Shown: one piece after another, positions 49,152 to 62,200 of the stretch
Position numbering within the stretch: the first letter of the stretch is position 1
Layout: every line of letters begins with the position of its first letter
Origin: Strigamia acuminata
Taxonomy: Eukaryota > Arthropoda > Chilopoda > Geophilomorpha > Linotaeniidae
DNA length: 64,000 nt
Assembly (NCBI GenBank): GCA_949358305.1
Contig: OX442317.1
Location: 744,001 to 808,000, forward strand
Direction of reading: 5' to 3'
Notes under the pieces: model-generated
Database searches by the model: none
What the model saw: only the letters and a program-made list of their open reading frames with translations
What the model was told of the DNA's origin: nothing
Program-made: the position numbers and the translations under genes

Positions 49152-50120
49152 TGCTCGATAAAAGATTTTCAGGACTTAATGCCTTTACCGTGGTAAGAAA
49201 TTAAAAAGCTTTCATTTTTAAATCCCAAAAATACAATAAAATCGCTACAACAAAAAATGAATAAATAAATGAATGAATAAATAAATAAATAAATAAAATT
49301 TTCAAATAATTTAAATTAGGAAGTGGAAATCTTGTAGGACCACCAATCCGGATGTTCTCGTCTCCTCAAGGTCCCATCTTTTCAGGTTTATTTACATAAA
49401 CCCATCAAACCAAAATTCAATTTTATAATTTTTCAATATTTTAATATTTTAATTTATTTACAATTTTTTTTTGTCGTCGAAAATGACAAAAAACGAGCGA
49501 CTTCTGACGTCATTCGCCTCGAATCTCGCTCGATCTTTTGGCTTTTGGCTTTGCAGCGTTTATGGGCGCCCCACGCCCCAGCAATGACAAAAGAGCGTAA
49601 AAAGTGTAGTAAAACGGCGTGCAATGTGCTGGCACGCACAAGTAAACCACTCCCGTCGTCCCGCACACCCGCACATCCTCTCGCTCTCGTCTCTTGTTTT
49701 AATGGCAAAACACACCTGAATTTGCACTCGTCTCGCGACGCATTTTTCTACTCACCTGCAACACTCTGGGTTGCGGTGGGCGCCGCCGTCGTGGCCATTC
49801 CGTTCGCGTGTGTCCCTGAACCAAACGTGCACGCTTTTTCCCACGTAATATCGGTTTCGTCACAAGGAAAAATCGCTTCCTTTTTTATTTGCGCTCCAAA
49901 CAGCAGCTATCAACTGAAAAGCATCATGGCCGAATCTCGGTCTCGTCAAGCGCGAGACTTTTGTCATTAACGGGATTTGAGAAGGAACGACGTCACTTCC
50001 GCCGCTATGGCGCCGTGATGGCCTCCCGAGGATGCCGAATTGAGTGGAATTAAGCGTGCGCATCATTTCTTCTCCGACGTAGGATTCTTACCGCGATCCA
50101 TGACTATAGGCGCTGCCAAA
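49152..50120. promoter_or_regulatory. Divergent promoter region ARNT / Homer
   Basis: 969 bp between opposite start codons. The part 49480-50100 is GC- and CpG-rich compared with its surroundings, as expected for a shared promoter. The open frames in it (for example 49545-49970) have no recognisable protein. Confidence 0.5.
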
Positions 50121-53100
50121 ATGGGGTAAGACCGAATTGAAATTACCTTTAATCACGTCCTACCTGTACCTGGCGACCCGAAGCCCAAATGTCAGATGAT
50201 GATGATGATGATGATGCCAGCGCCAGCGCCAGCACCAGCCAGCAAATCTGATGGCAAGCAAAACAATGAGCATTTTACAATAAATACTCACATTTCTGGC
50301 CGAATGATGCGCAGAAAACACTCATTGTTACATACACGACAAGTGTGACACTTAAAAAAACCCGTACATTAATTAATACCGTTTTGTAAATTCCTTTAAT
50401 TCGGTCATTTGCAGTTACAGCGCATTCAATTCGGAAATCTATTTCTTTTATTTATTTATTTATTTATTTATTTATTTGCTTTTGTCTGTGGAAGAATAAA
50501 AACAGTTACTCATCTGATGCTAGCATTCCGATTCTCACATTTCACGCTTGATTGCCTCATTAAATCAATTTAAACTCGTTCGAAGGACCCAAATAACTAA
50601 ATTGCACTCGCAAGTGTTTGCCAATATTTACTCGCAAAATAAACAAACACCCGTGGCTTTTCTGGACAATCCTTAGTTCCATCTGCGGCAGCTAGAGTGC
50701 GCCATCTAATCTCGATCTCGATCTCGATCTCAGCCCTTTTTTCTCTTTTCTTGTCTATAATCATTAGACAAGTGAATGGTTTTCATTCAAAACCTCAATT
50801 TAGGGTTAATAAGATGGGAAATAAAACTTATTATTCCGTTTCAAGGCCACAAACTTGATTGCAATCATTATTTTGTGTGTGATTTTTTTTTAATGCTTTT
50901 TTTGTTTTTGTTTTTTGTTTTAAATATATTTTTTGTAAAGGTTTTGGATCTAGTTCTGTTCTACTCCCTTCTATTTTACATGCATTTTACACCTGCCCCG
51001 AGAGATCCGCCATGTTTGCACTTTGCAGAGCGTTCAAGTGACAGGAAAAAAAAAAAAAAAAAAAATGAAAAACGCAAAAATGTCATTTTTCAAGGGCCAG
51101 TTTTTTGTGCATTTGCACATCCCTATTATAATTAACCGAACCGGTCATAAATCAAGGTGGTGACAGGAAAAGATAAATGGCTTCTTCATACTAATGACTC
51201 TCTTGAAATTGAAATCCCTCATTAATTATTTTTAATTATCCTTTTTGTCTTTAAATAAAAGAAATAAATTGAAAAAAAAATAGAAAAAAACTCTTTCTAA
51301 ATTAATTAATTTCAAAAATTTCAAAAAAAGTAGAGATTAATTCGTCCATTATGCATTTCCCCTGGTGAGGGCATTCGTCAACGAGAAAAGAACAAATCTC
51401 AAACTAAACTGGCCGCCTTTTTACGAGAAAACGATGGACTCGTCCACCACGCACGTATCGATCTTGGCGAGTGAATGATAAAGCGAGCACTTCTTTCTTT
51501 CCTTCCTTCATCTCTTGAGGGAGCCGTCACACACACACACACACAAACTCACATCCACACACACACACGGCGCGCGCAACAGCGCTTTCCCATTGGGTGT
51601 GTCCCAGTGCGCGATGGTGGTGACACGCACAACTACTCGTAATCTGCCCGACTCGTGACATTCTCCGCCGCTCAACGCCTTTTAACCGCTATCTAGAGAC
51701 ATGTCCATGGCTAAACATTATGCAGTCATCTCCTCCGACAAGCTTAACTATCTCTCTCGCCCGCAAATTCGCTTGCAGGTGAGCACATTCACAATTCTCT
51801 TTTTCCCATCGTTTCACGTTTCGTCCATTTCTCGCGCACTTTTGCACGACAAAAAGAAACAACAAAACAAAAAAAAACAAAAAACGTTATTTGGGTCAGT
51901 TTTTCCATATTAAAAAGCACGTAGTAATTGTGCATTTTGCCCCTTATACTTATTCCGGTTGCCATGGCGACAAAACCATCAAAAAGGCTCATTGTGCATA
52001 AACTTGTTTGTGTGCAGCACCGAGGGGCATGCGGCTGACTTTGTGAGTCGGGTCGCGGATGTCGACGTTCTGGGGGCTGCTTTAATCATTTTAATTGTAA
52101 ATTCCACTCGAGTCGACAAAATTGCACTCAAAAAACATTTATCTGAAAAATAAATAGAGCTTTGGCGGAAAAGGCAAAAGCAAATAGAAATGTTTTAATG
52201 AAAACATTCCTTGGCAAACTTTCAAAAAGCACCCCAGTGTACGACTTCACCGCACAACACAAATCACGAGCGCGAAACACACTTACAAATTTATCACCCC
52301 ACCTTACGGCGCCATTCCGAGCGGTGTAGAATTGTAAATGTGGCCCGAGACCCTCAAAAATCCAAACTAGAATCAATATTTGTCAATTGGCACCTTTAAA
52401 AAAAATCGATTTAATGCATTAAACGAACGAAAATAGACGAATTCATTGATCCGCCATTAGACGCCACGTTTGATTCGGAATATCTGGACATTAGCGGAAA
52501 TCCTCATTATTTATTTACGTTATAAAAAAAAGCTGGCCAGTCCGTCGGTATGAGCGCCCAACTGAGTCGGGCACAAATCGAGCGCATTTATTTGACCAGT
52601 TTGTTATTGGGCAACAGAAGGTATTCGTGAAATGGCAATATTGACGAGTTGACGTCACAATTTCTAAATGTAGCGTGTTTCAGCTAAATCTCTCTCTCAT
52701 GCTTTCTTTCCTTTTCACTTTTCTTTCGTTCAGGGAGCAGCCTATTTTTTCCACAAAGGCTCACGTTTTCCACATCGACCCCAAAACCAAGAAATCGTGG
52801 ATCCCCGCTAGCAACACGGCCATCAACGTATCATTTTTCTTCGACTCCACCAGGAATTTGTACAGAATTATTAGTGTCGAAGGCACAAAGGTGGAAAATA
52901 ATGAATAAAAAATTAAATTGTCACTTACGAGCTTTGAGTTTGAGTTGTTTGCAGGCCGTCATCAATAGCACCATCACCCCCAGCATGACATTCACGAAAA
53001 CGTCGCAAAAATTCGGACAATGGTCGGACGTTCGAGCCAACACGGTTTACGGGTTGGGATTCTCCACGGAGGGAGATCTCAATAAATTCATCGAAAAGTT

Positions 53101-54347
53101 CCAGGAAGTGAAGGAAGCGACCGGAGTGACGGCTCCGAAAACTCAATCCAACGGCACCAATGTCACACCTGTCCCTTCCGCCAGCGCTTCGCCAATCAAC
53201 GCCAGGGCGCTCCGACCCCCCGACGAAGTGCCGCCGCCGCCCGTCGAGTCGCACGTCATCAGCGCACCTGCACCGATACCTCACAACGAAACCATCACTT
53301 CGAATCTCATCAAATCGGCGCTCATTTCCCATCAGAGAAGTCAGTCGCTGTCAGGATTACAGGTGAGAAAACAAACCCTCGCTCGCTTCCTTCCATTTAG
53401 CATTTCTCTCGATCTCGAGCACAGCCCGCCGACAGTCCGAAGCATCATCCAAAAGCCAGCGACAAAGTCAATGTTGGCAACGTTGGCATTAGCGTTGGCG
53501 TTGGCGTTGGCGTTGGCGTTGGGGCGCTCACGAGCAGCGCACCGCCTTCCGGTTCAATGGAGGCTCAGTTGAAGTACGAAAACGACCGGCTCAAGTTGGC
53601 TTTAGCACAGAGGTGCGTCGATTCACTCGTGGGCTGGACGAACTTGGAGGTTTCATCTTGTTTTTTATGTTGATTGCAGTTCCGCCAACGCTAAGAAGTG
53701 GGAAGTCGAATTGCAGACGTTGAAGAACAACAACATGCGACTTACCAGCGCGTTGCAGGAAAGCACTTCCAATGTGGAGGAGTGGAAGAAACAACTGCAG
53801 GCCTACAAGGATGAAAATAATAAATTGAAAATTCGAGTAAGAAAAGAGAAAGAAAAAAGAAATGAGCTTTCTTTCGGCTGCATCGATTTGTTTCTTGTTC
53901 AGGTGTTGGAGTTGGATGCGAGCCGTGGGAACGTAGAAGCGGCAACTGAACTTCGAAAGGAAATTGATTCGATTCGATCGAGGTCGGATAGTTTGGAAGC
54001 GGAAATGCAAGTGCGCGACCAGGAGATCCACCGATTGAGTAAACACGTTCAGGATGTGGATTTGACTCAACAAGAGAAAAATGAACTCTTCAAGGTTAAT
54101 TGAAAAATTGAAAAATTGAAAAATTGAAAAATTGAAAAATTTAATTAATTTTAATTTTCAGGCGCTTCAAGATGAAAACGAGGTGTTGAAATTGAGCATC
54201 GGGTCCCTTCAAGAGCAACTGGAAACGGCTCTGACCACTCAAGAAACTTCCCGACGTCTTCTCGACGCCCTGCAATCGCAACTGGGCGCCAAAATACAAG
54301 AATTGTTAGAAATCCATCAGGAAATCGGGACCGCTGTTAACACGTGA
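50121..54347 (+). CDS. HOMER: Homer scaffold protein (EVH1 + coiled coil)
   Basis: Exons: 50121-50125, 52734-52890, 52955-53362, 53425-53612, 53680-53836, 53903-54094 and 54162-54347. They give 430 residues. The 5-nt first coding exon (ATGGG before GTAAGA) restores the invariant Homer start [17 protein letters not shown]1 covers about residues 1-110 ([17 protein letters not shown]) and binds PPxxF ligands such as mGluR, IP3R, ryanodine receptor and Shank. A proline-rich linker (DEVPPPPVE) and a (Val-Gly) repeat follow. From about residue 235 to the end is the coiled coil that tetramerises. It organises postsynaptic and muscle calcium-signalling complexes. A longer N-terminal variant is possible (52550-52620). 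Confidence 0.96.
51958..51971. promoter_or_regulatory. X-box-like site in Homer intron 1
   Basis: GTTGCCATGGCGAC has one mismatch to the RFX X-box in the second half site. It may be chance. Confidence 0.2.
52550..52620 (+). other. Candidate alternative first exon of Homer
   Basis: ATG at 52550 starts 23 codons ([19 protein letters not shown]...) that end in phase 2 at a GTATTC donor. This is the same phase as the canonical 5-nt exon, so it would add about 24 residues before EQPIF. There is a stop codon upstream in frame. A TATAAAA at 52521 is too close to the ATG to be its promoter. Unproven. Confidence 0.3.
53494..53523 (+). repeat. Coding GTTGGC hexanucleotide repeat in Homer, (Val-Gly)5
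   Basis: Five tandem GTTGGC units, the last GTTGGG, inside the linker exon, preceded by two diverged copies. Each unit adds Val-Gly without shifting frame. Confidence 0.9.
54097..54139. repeat. 8-bp tandem repeat (ATTGAAAA) in a Homer intron
   Basis: Five perfect units fill most of the short intron before the last exon. Confidence 0.85.
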
Positions 54348-56235
54348 TGCGTTCACATTCCTAGTCCATCGGTTCATTTTTCTCAACACAATTCAATGTC
54401 AAATATTCGAGGCAGCTTCTACATCATCGTTTGTCTTTACTTACAAATCGTACGTGTCGATAATATTCCCCCGATCGAAGCTCAATCAATTGGCAAAAAC
54501 TTAACTTAACTCAACTTACGGTAACTTCTTCCCTTCCTTCCTTCACAGAATCTCAAATTCCCACCTTACTTCTCAATTTCCAAGTGATATTACAATAGCT
54601 ACACTCGAGAATAGAATAGAATACAAACGAAACAAACGCGATTTTTTTACGTTTTTTCCTTCTATTTTCGAATGCACCTAATGATCTGTACAAATTTGCA
54701 ATTTGTTGACTCGTGCAAATCGATTGAATTTCTATTTGCATCTCTTAGCACTGCCATCATTTAAAAATGACTTTATTTTTACTTATTCCGAAGCGGTATT
54801 TTCGATCTTACTCGATATTATCATCTAGCCTCGTCACCGTCAGTCGTCAGTCACACAGTACTTAGATCATTCCTATAACGAATAATGAGAGAAATTATTA
54901 AATAAATTAAAACCTGTGCCAAAAATGAAAACGCGACACGTTGGTTGACAACTTACTTTTATTTCCTGCTCAATTGGAATGCAATTCCTAATTCCTACCT
55001 GCAATTACTTACCGTTTATCGTTTATCCTCAAAAATAGTAATAATAATAATAACCTAATCACTAAATTAAGTGCTCAAACGTCTGCACACACTTAATCGT
55101 TCGTTTCTAAAAACCTGAGCAGTTGAATTAAAATAGGGGAGGATTTAAAAACAATTTAAATCAATGTATTTCTGTATAGTGTGTTGATTGCAAAATTATT
55201 ATCAAAAATTATATTTGTTGATTGTTGGCCAAACTGAAGCACCATTATTAATGCTTAAATACCTTTTTCGTTTCACTCGATAGGTGTTGTTATAATAATC
55301 CTGTTAAATCGAACATTTGAATTTGTTAAAAAGAAAAGAAAAGACAATAATTTCTCGTTACTTTGCAAATGGATTTAAATATCTGTACCGAATACCGATG
55401 CAATAACAACTAGATTTGCATCATTTCAACTTTTTTATGGTAATGTAACAAATCTGACTTATGTATATAATAATACTTTTGTGAATTCTTTTCCCTAGTT
55501 TCTGTAATTTTATGGTCATTTAGGAATAAAGTACTTTCAGCTGTTTGAGTCCTTTGAAGAAAAGAAAAATGCATCAAAATTCAAAATTGCCTAAAATTTA
55601 AGAAAGTTGAAATTAATTTTCAAAATTGAATATAAACGTTTTATTTTAATTCTCTTTTAAACACAAAACACTTACTAGAACGTATAAAACAATCTCCTTA
55701 ACGTGAATCAACAATTTACATAAATGATACTGCAACGTAACTTCGTTTCTGTCCTGTCACATTCACAATAACAATTTTCCATTTTTTCTTTATGTAAAAC
55801 GGTATAAAATTAGGGGATGGCTTTTAAAATACTCTTCCGAAACATGTAATAATTATGCGTTCATTCGTTCCGATTCATTCACACATGGGGGGAGGGAAAG
55901 AAACACAACAAAACTAACCTGCTCTTTTATCTATTTTGTTTACGCAATTAAAACTACTCCTAAATCAACGACAAAACGAGTCCTAATCGCATTCTTACAA
56001 AATAAATAAGTACAATCGATACATTTCTATCGTCAACTGGCGTTAAGGCGTTTCTCGATCCTTTTCTGAACGTTTTATAGCACCAAAAAAGCATCGATCG
56101 ATTGACCGATCAGTTTCCTCCTATTTCCTTTTCATTCACAAATTAAGGCATTTCACCGACAGGTGTCACCGCAATAAATAACTATAATTTGGTTAACATT
56201 TTATATCTTTGATTCAAAACAATTGTCAGCACACG
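54348..56235. other. Convergent 3' region Homer / myosin IX
   Basis: No coding sequence seen. It is presumably the 3' UTRs of both genes; several AATAAA words lie on each strand. Confidence 0.6.
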
Positions 56236-59200
56236 TCACACCATAATCGCGTCTTCTTTATACACAAGTTCGATCGACACCACACTCGTATCCGCTCCGT
56301 TCCGACTCTCCTTCGCGTCTTCGCCGTAATCCAACCCCTTCGCGTTGCTTATTCCGAACCGAGTTGGCGGTCGACGCTCGAGCGGAGTGCTCGCTCTGTT
56401 CTTCGTTAAGTGCTGAAGCGCTGATGGCGTTGCTACACGAATAAAAACAACAACGATTAACATTTAATTGTATTTAAAAAAACAGTTCAAATGAAAACGA
56501 GACACGAACAAACTCAACAAACGGTTCAACGACACAAGCAACATTGAAAACATTGTCATGCCTACCTGTCGTGCATTATTGTGTGACCAATAATTTTTGA
56601 ATAAGTCTTCCAATTCAAAAATGCTACGCCAAGCTTATTAAAGACGAGAGAGAGAGAAAGAGAAAGGAAAGAGAACAAGGCAGTCATTAAATCATTCCAT
56701 TCGATTAGTAAGAGTAGTAATAATTCAAAATATTAACATTTCTCATTTTCCAAAATGCTTTTCAATCTTTTGCACCGAAATGTGAATTTTTAATTAAATT
56801 CTCCGAATTCTCCGAGAAGCATTTTGAAATTTGAAAACAAAAGTTTGTTAATGCAAAATTCGATTAATTGACACCTGGAATTTCAAAAGTCAGAGCATAT
56901 TCTTCGTATTGCGGCCGATTAATATCATCCAAGCTTCCGATCGTGCTCTCAACGTCCGTACTGAGCATCTCGTCGTCCGAACTAGTTCGCGTTAACGTAG
57001 GAAGAACTGTCGTGAGCAACACCCTGAAAAAAAGTAATAAATAAAATTAATTTCCAATCTTTTGACGTCATTTTAAAATCTACTTCTCGTTCTGCAACGT
57101 CTCTATGTGTTGACTAAGAATGTCTTCGTAGTCCGCAGACTCTTCGGCCGCACCCTCGGTTCCAATTGGCAAAGATTTCTATTCAAATACAATCAAAAAT
57201 AAATTGCAATACTTTCAATTTGTCTCCATTTTTCACCTTTGGTTTCGTGGATCGAATAGAGGAGAGTCGATTCGAAGCCGTGTGACAGGCAGTGTCGATC
57301 GTGTCGATGTCGGCCAAGGTTATTTTCAGTTTCTTCAATTGTTCCTTGATAATAAATTCGATGCAAATCGTTTGTTTGTTCACGTCATTCAAACTGTCTT
57401 GAGCGTTTTGGTTGCGATTCGTGCCGAGAATGCACGGCGCGAAAACGATGGAGAGAGCATTGGGTGACATGCGATTAAATTCTTCGTGTTGGGCCACGCG
57501 AGCCAAATGGAACATGAGTCGCTCGAGAAGATCGAAGTTTGGTTTCGGAAGTTTACTGATGATGGAAAAGAGTGTGGAAAGACGTTCTTGATGATCACTA
57601 ATGTCTACAAATAAAAATCCATTTAAACTAAACCATTTTTTGTGCTTATTTCATTTTCAATTACCAGTGGCACGAATGAAGTCGTCGTACGATTCGTAAG
57701 TCATGAGCGGGACGTTCATTTCTCGGAAGAACCATTTCAGGGTCGACGTAAGAACGTGTATGGCATAATTATCAAAATTCACCAAATCCGGATCTACGAA
57801 GCAAATTAAAAATCAATTTTCCCATCCAAATTTTAATTTCATTTTCATTTTAATTTTTTTTACCGCTTTCAATAGCGCTCTTTAAAGCTCGAACTTTAGA
57901 CGATGCTCCCGGTTTGCGGTACAATCCTTCCGTGTAAAGTCCTTTAAGCTCGATGATGGTGATCAACCGATCAATGACGAGTGGAATTTTAGCGTCTTCT
58001 GTTAGAAGTCCCGCTAGATTGGCGCCAAACACTTTCCCTTCCTAATAAAAAAATAAATAAATAAATAAATACCATAAATAAATGAATAAAAATCTTAATT
58101 TAAAAAAAAAACCTACGGGATTATTAAAATCCGGCTCATCTTTACAATTCTCTGATATCCTATTGCAACATTTTCGATGGCAAGTTAGTTTACAATCTAA
58201 GAAACAATATTAAAATTATATAAATTATACGAAATTAAATGAAAACGGATCAATTACTTTGGCAAACTAAAGCCTTTTCCGTTAGCCAGATGAACGAGGA
58301 GCAAAGTTCGCATATTGTGGGAATATTGACAACGACGGCCAAGAACGAATGTCCCAACCGATAAGCCACGATCTGATCTTTCCTTCGCTTTTCCTTTTTC
58401 GATTTAACTTTCGTTTTCTCCTCGGCGCGTTGCTGGTTCAGTTGGTTCACAAACTCGTTGATGAACCCTCGAAACGCGTTCACTCCCATCGTGACCGGAA
58501 AAGCGGCGGACATGCATTCCTGGCGGCAAACATTCTCCATCACTTGTTCAAAATTCGATATCAGATCTTTGTATCGAACCGCCACCCGACCGTCCTAAAA
58601 ATAAGCACAATTTGTTGAAAATTCAAATTTCTAATTTCTAACTCAAATTTCAAATGTCGAACCTGCGCAGCAACGGAATAAGTGCTGATTAAATTCGCCT
58701 TGAATTCCTTCAAAGCTTTCTTAAACACGACATCGACGATCGTGTCTCTCTTCCCGCCGTCTTCGTTAATTTGGCAAATCTTTTTGAAAATAAATCCGTC
58801 CATGCTTTGCAGTTCGTTCACGTGAGAGATGATGTGATCGTTCCGATCGGTGAATTCCGACATCCTCGTCACGTTCCAGCTGGTCGGAGGCAAATCGGTG
58901 CGCGTGAGTGTGGCGCGCCGAGACCTTCGCCGACTGCTCGGGCTCCTCTGAGAGGGAATCACTTGACAATGTCGTTTGTGGGCCGATTGCACGCATTTAG
59001 GATGAAACGCCTGATGACAGTCTGATTCAAAGTACACACATTAAATCAAATTCAAATAACAACAAATTATTTATTTACCTGTGCAACGGTACCCTTGAGC
59101 AAATAACGAGGACATTCCTTTATCACAATAAGCGCACATTTCTCCACGAGAGAATTTGTTGCTCGTTTTGAAATGATGAGTGCTATAAATTTGTTCTTTT

Positions 59201-62200
59201 TCTACGATCGGCGGATACTCCACGTCCGGCGATCTCGTCGAGTCGAAAGAAGAATAAAAACTGAACCCGGAAACCTCTTCCGATCCGGAATCTTCGCTGT
59301 CTTCGTGACTGTTTCGCTTCTTCCCGACACCTGATTTTTCCATCAACATTTGTTAAAACGTCAAAAAAAATCAAATTTACAATAATTAACTTACCCATGA
59401 TGGTTTTCAAGTGTTTTTTAGCCTTCTGGAACGCGCCTTTCGAGCTCGTGTGATCCGTCGCTTTGTAATCGTCTCCGAGTCGAAGCGTCTCTTTGGTGCC
59501 GTTCCTGCTCTCCCTATAAATCGGCGGAACGCGATCCAGATCCGGCGACTCGTAACACTTGGATGATGTTTTGTCCTTAAAACAAAAATAAAAACAAAAA
59601 AATAAGCAAAATAGAAATAAAACAAATCAAATAAGCAAAAATAAAATAAATAAATAATACAAAATGAATAAAAGAAATCATACTGTGCGTTTGGGTAAAG
59701 AGGGAGGAACATCAACAGTTGAAAACTTTTCAGATTTACTTCGTTTCAAGGATAACTTAAAAAAATAATAAAAACAAAAACAAAAATAAAAATAAACAAA
59801 TAGAAAACTTTTGTAAAAACTAAAACCTTTTTCCTTAATTTAGTCCTCTTTTCTTCCGGTTTCGCAGCAACTTCCGGTACCAAAATCCTAAAAATAACTC
59901 AAAAAAAATTAAAAAGCGTCAAATAAAACAAAGGACGAACTTTTTTCCCTTACTCTCTTTGTTTAACTAAAATGGTCTTCGACTCGCTACTGGCAGCTGG
60001 TGATTCGGGCGGCGTTAACAGCGTCGACGGCTGATGTTGATGTTGATCCGCTACAGCTAATTCGATCTCGGCGTCTTCTTGAATTCCACTGCTCCTAATT
60101 AATCAACCAAATCAATTAATTAATTATTCTAACATTTTGACCAATTCTTACTCTTCGGAATCCCTCAACTCCCTCAAATTCACTTTCACGTACAAATGGT
60201 CATTTTCTAATTCTTCCTGGCTGCTTTCTTTCGACATGAAAGCTTCGTCGTTCTGGAACTGCGTTTCCACCGTTTCATTTTGCTCCTTCTTACTCCGTCG
60301 TTCTCGCAACATTTGATTAAACCTTGAAAAAAAATTCGAAAAATATACAAACAATTCCACTTAAAACACCTCCACCTTACCTCTCTCTCGCTTTGAAACC
60401 CCTCGCGCAATTCTGGATAAAAGCAACTCCTTTTTTCAGTTGTTTAAAATGAGTTTTCGCCACGTAACTTCTCCAATATTTCTGAATGACAACGGCGGCG
60501 TAATGCTGCACCCTCATCGAAGCGACCACTTTCTGCACCAACTGTCGGCGAATGTTCGCCTTCAAAAACAAATATTAATTCAATCCTTACAAATTCAAAT
60601 TTCCCTATTTACCTGGATTTTTGTAACGACATATCTCAGCTTCAAGAACGCGCGTCTTTCTAGAATGGTTCGATACCACCTTTGAATAGTTACGATACGC
60701 GCCAAGATCGCTTGATGTAAACGATGATCGAGTTTTAATTTCTCACTTTCGCGCAAAAAAACCTAAAAATTAAAATAAAATAATTAAATAAATTTTTTAA
60801 AATTAAAAATCTCTTTTTCTTCTCACCTTCGTATTTCCAATTTGGTAATTCTCGCGATCCAAATTCATATTAAGTAGAAACGTACGCACGTCAGCTTGCG
60901 AACTGAGTAAACCTTTTTGCAGCAAAATACGATAATGTTGAATAAACTCCTAAAAACATTATTTTAGTAAATAAATCGCAATAAAATAAATATTTAAACA
61001 AAAAATCGAACGAATTAAGACAAAAACACCGATCTAATCCACCTGCCACATGCACCCGCGACATTACATCAACCGCCACCCAAACTCAAATTATTGTTTT
61101 CATCATACCGAGTTGACAACTTGTTTTTCTCTCGGGTTCTTCGCCGACGTGACATTTCTCCTCACAATGCCACGTCTAAATTTATCCTGTTTACCTGCCT
61201 CATCACAATTTTTCTAGCACAATCGTCAACAAAACGCATTTTAAAAATAAAACAGACAAAACAGCACGAAATCAATCAAAACAAAATCGATATTTACTTC
61301 AAAACTTAACCGAACATTGTACCCGGACTGTCTTATTCGCACCGTTTCCAACATCCCAGTATACCTCAACTGGCGCAAAATTATTTCCTCGTCAAATTTA
61401 TTCGGAATCTAAAACAAAAAAAATAAATAAAAAAAATAAAAAATAAAAAATGAAAAATCCACATTTTCCCTACTTTATCCGCATTGGACTTGATGCACCG
61501 GACAAAAAACGGATTTGCTTGGTTCAACGTCTCCATCAATTGCCCCAAAGAACTCTAAAAAAAAAAGATTAAAAATATAAATTGACACTTTCAATTTCAC
61601 GAACTAAAAAAGAAAAAAGAAACTCACTTGAAACTGAGCACTGACAGTCATCGGTTGTTTGCGCGTGCCTCTATTCAAAGCCCCTCCGAGACCGCTCCCA
61701 ATTTGAGTGCGACACGCCAACGTTTTAACGCTCATTAAATTTTTCAAACTCTTAAGTTAAATAAAAACAAACAAATTAGGTTTTATTCCTCAATCCCAAC
61801 CACACCGAAACGTACTTTAGTGCTTTTAGAACGCGGCCTAAACGATTTGTTTTTTCTAAAACGAAAAAAATAAAACAAAATAAAATAAACAAAACAAACC
61901 AACAAATGAACGAATCGTAATGTTAAAATGATAGATGTGTGCACATGTGCAGGGTTTATAGTTAGAGATATTAAATCAAAGGGTCAAATGTCAAATACAT
62001 ACGTAATAATTCGATTAGCTCTCTGCAGAGCTCGTGCTTCTTTAACGTTTAAGTGCTGCGAGGGTCCTGCGCCTGCCGCCGGTTCAAACATTGAATAATC
62101 AACAACCTGTGATTTGCGGCAGTTCGCTCGGTTGTTGATTATTTTCTCTTGTTGATTGAAACCAGTGGCGCCATGCAACTCTTTAAGCTGACAAGCGACA

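Noticed and set aside
48825-49390. A plus-strand mini-gene ([15 protein letters not shown]...) built from open frames with plausible splice sites
   Set aside because: The same DNA on the minus strand encodes the conserved first two ARNT exons (MATSG, then [11 protein letters not shown]), which join in phase to the bHLH exons. The plus-strand protein resembles nothing known to me.
52521-52528. TATAAAAA as promoter for the candidate Homer alternative exon
   Set aside because: It is only about 29 bp before the ATG, so transcription would start at or after the start codon.
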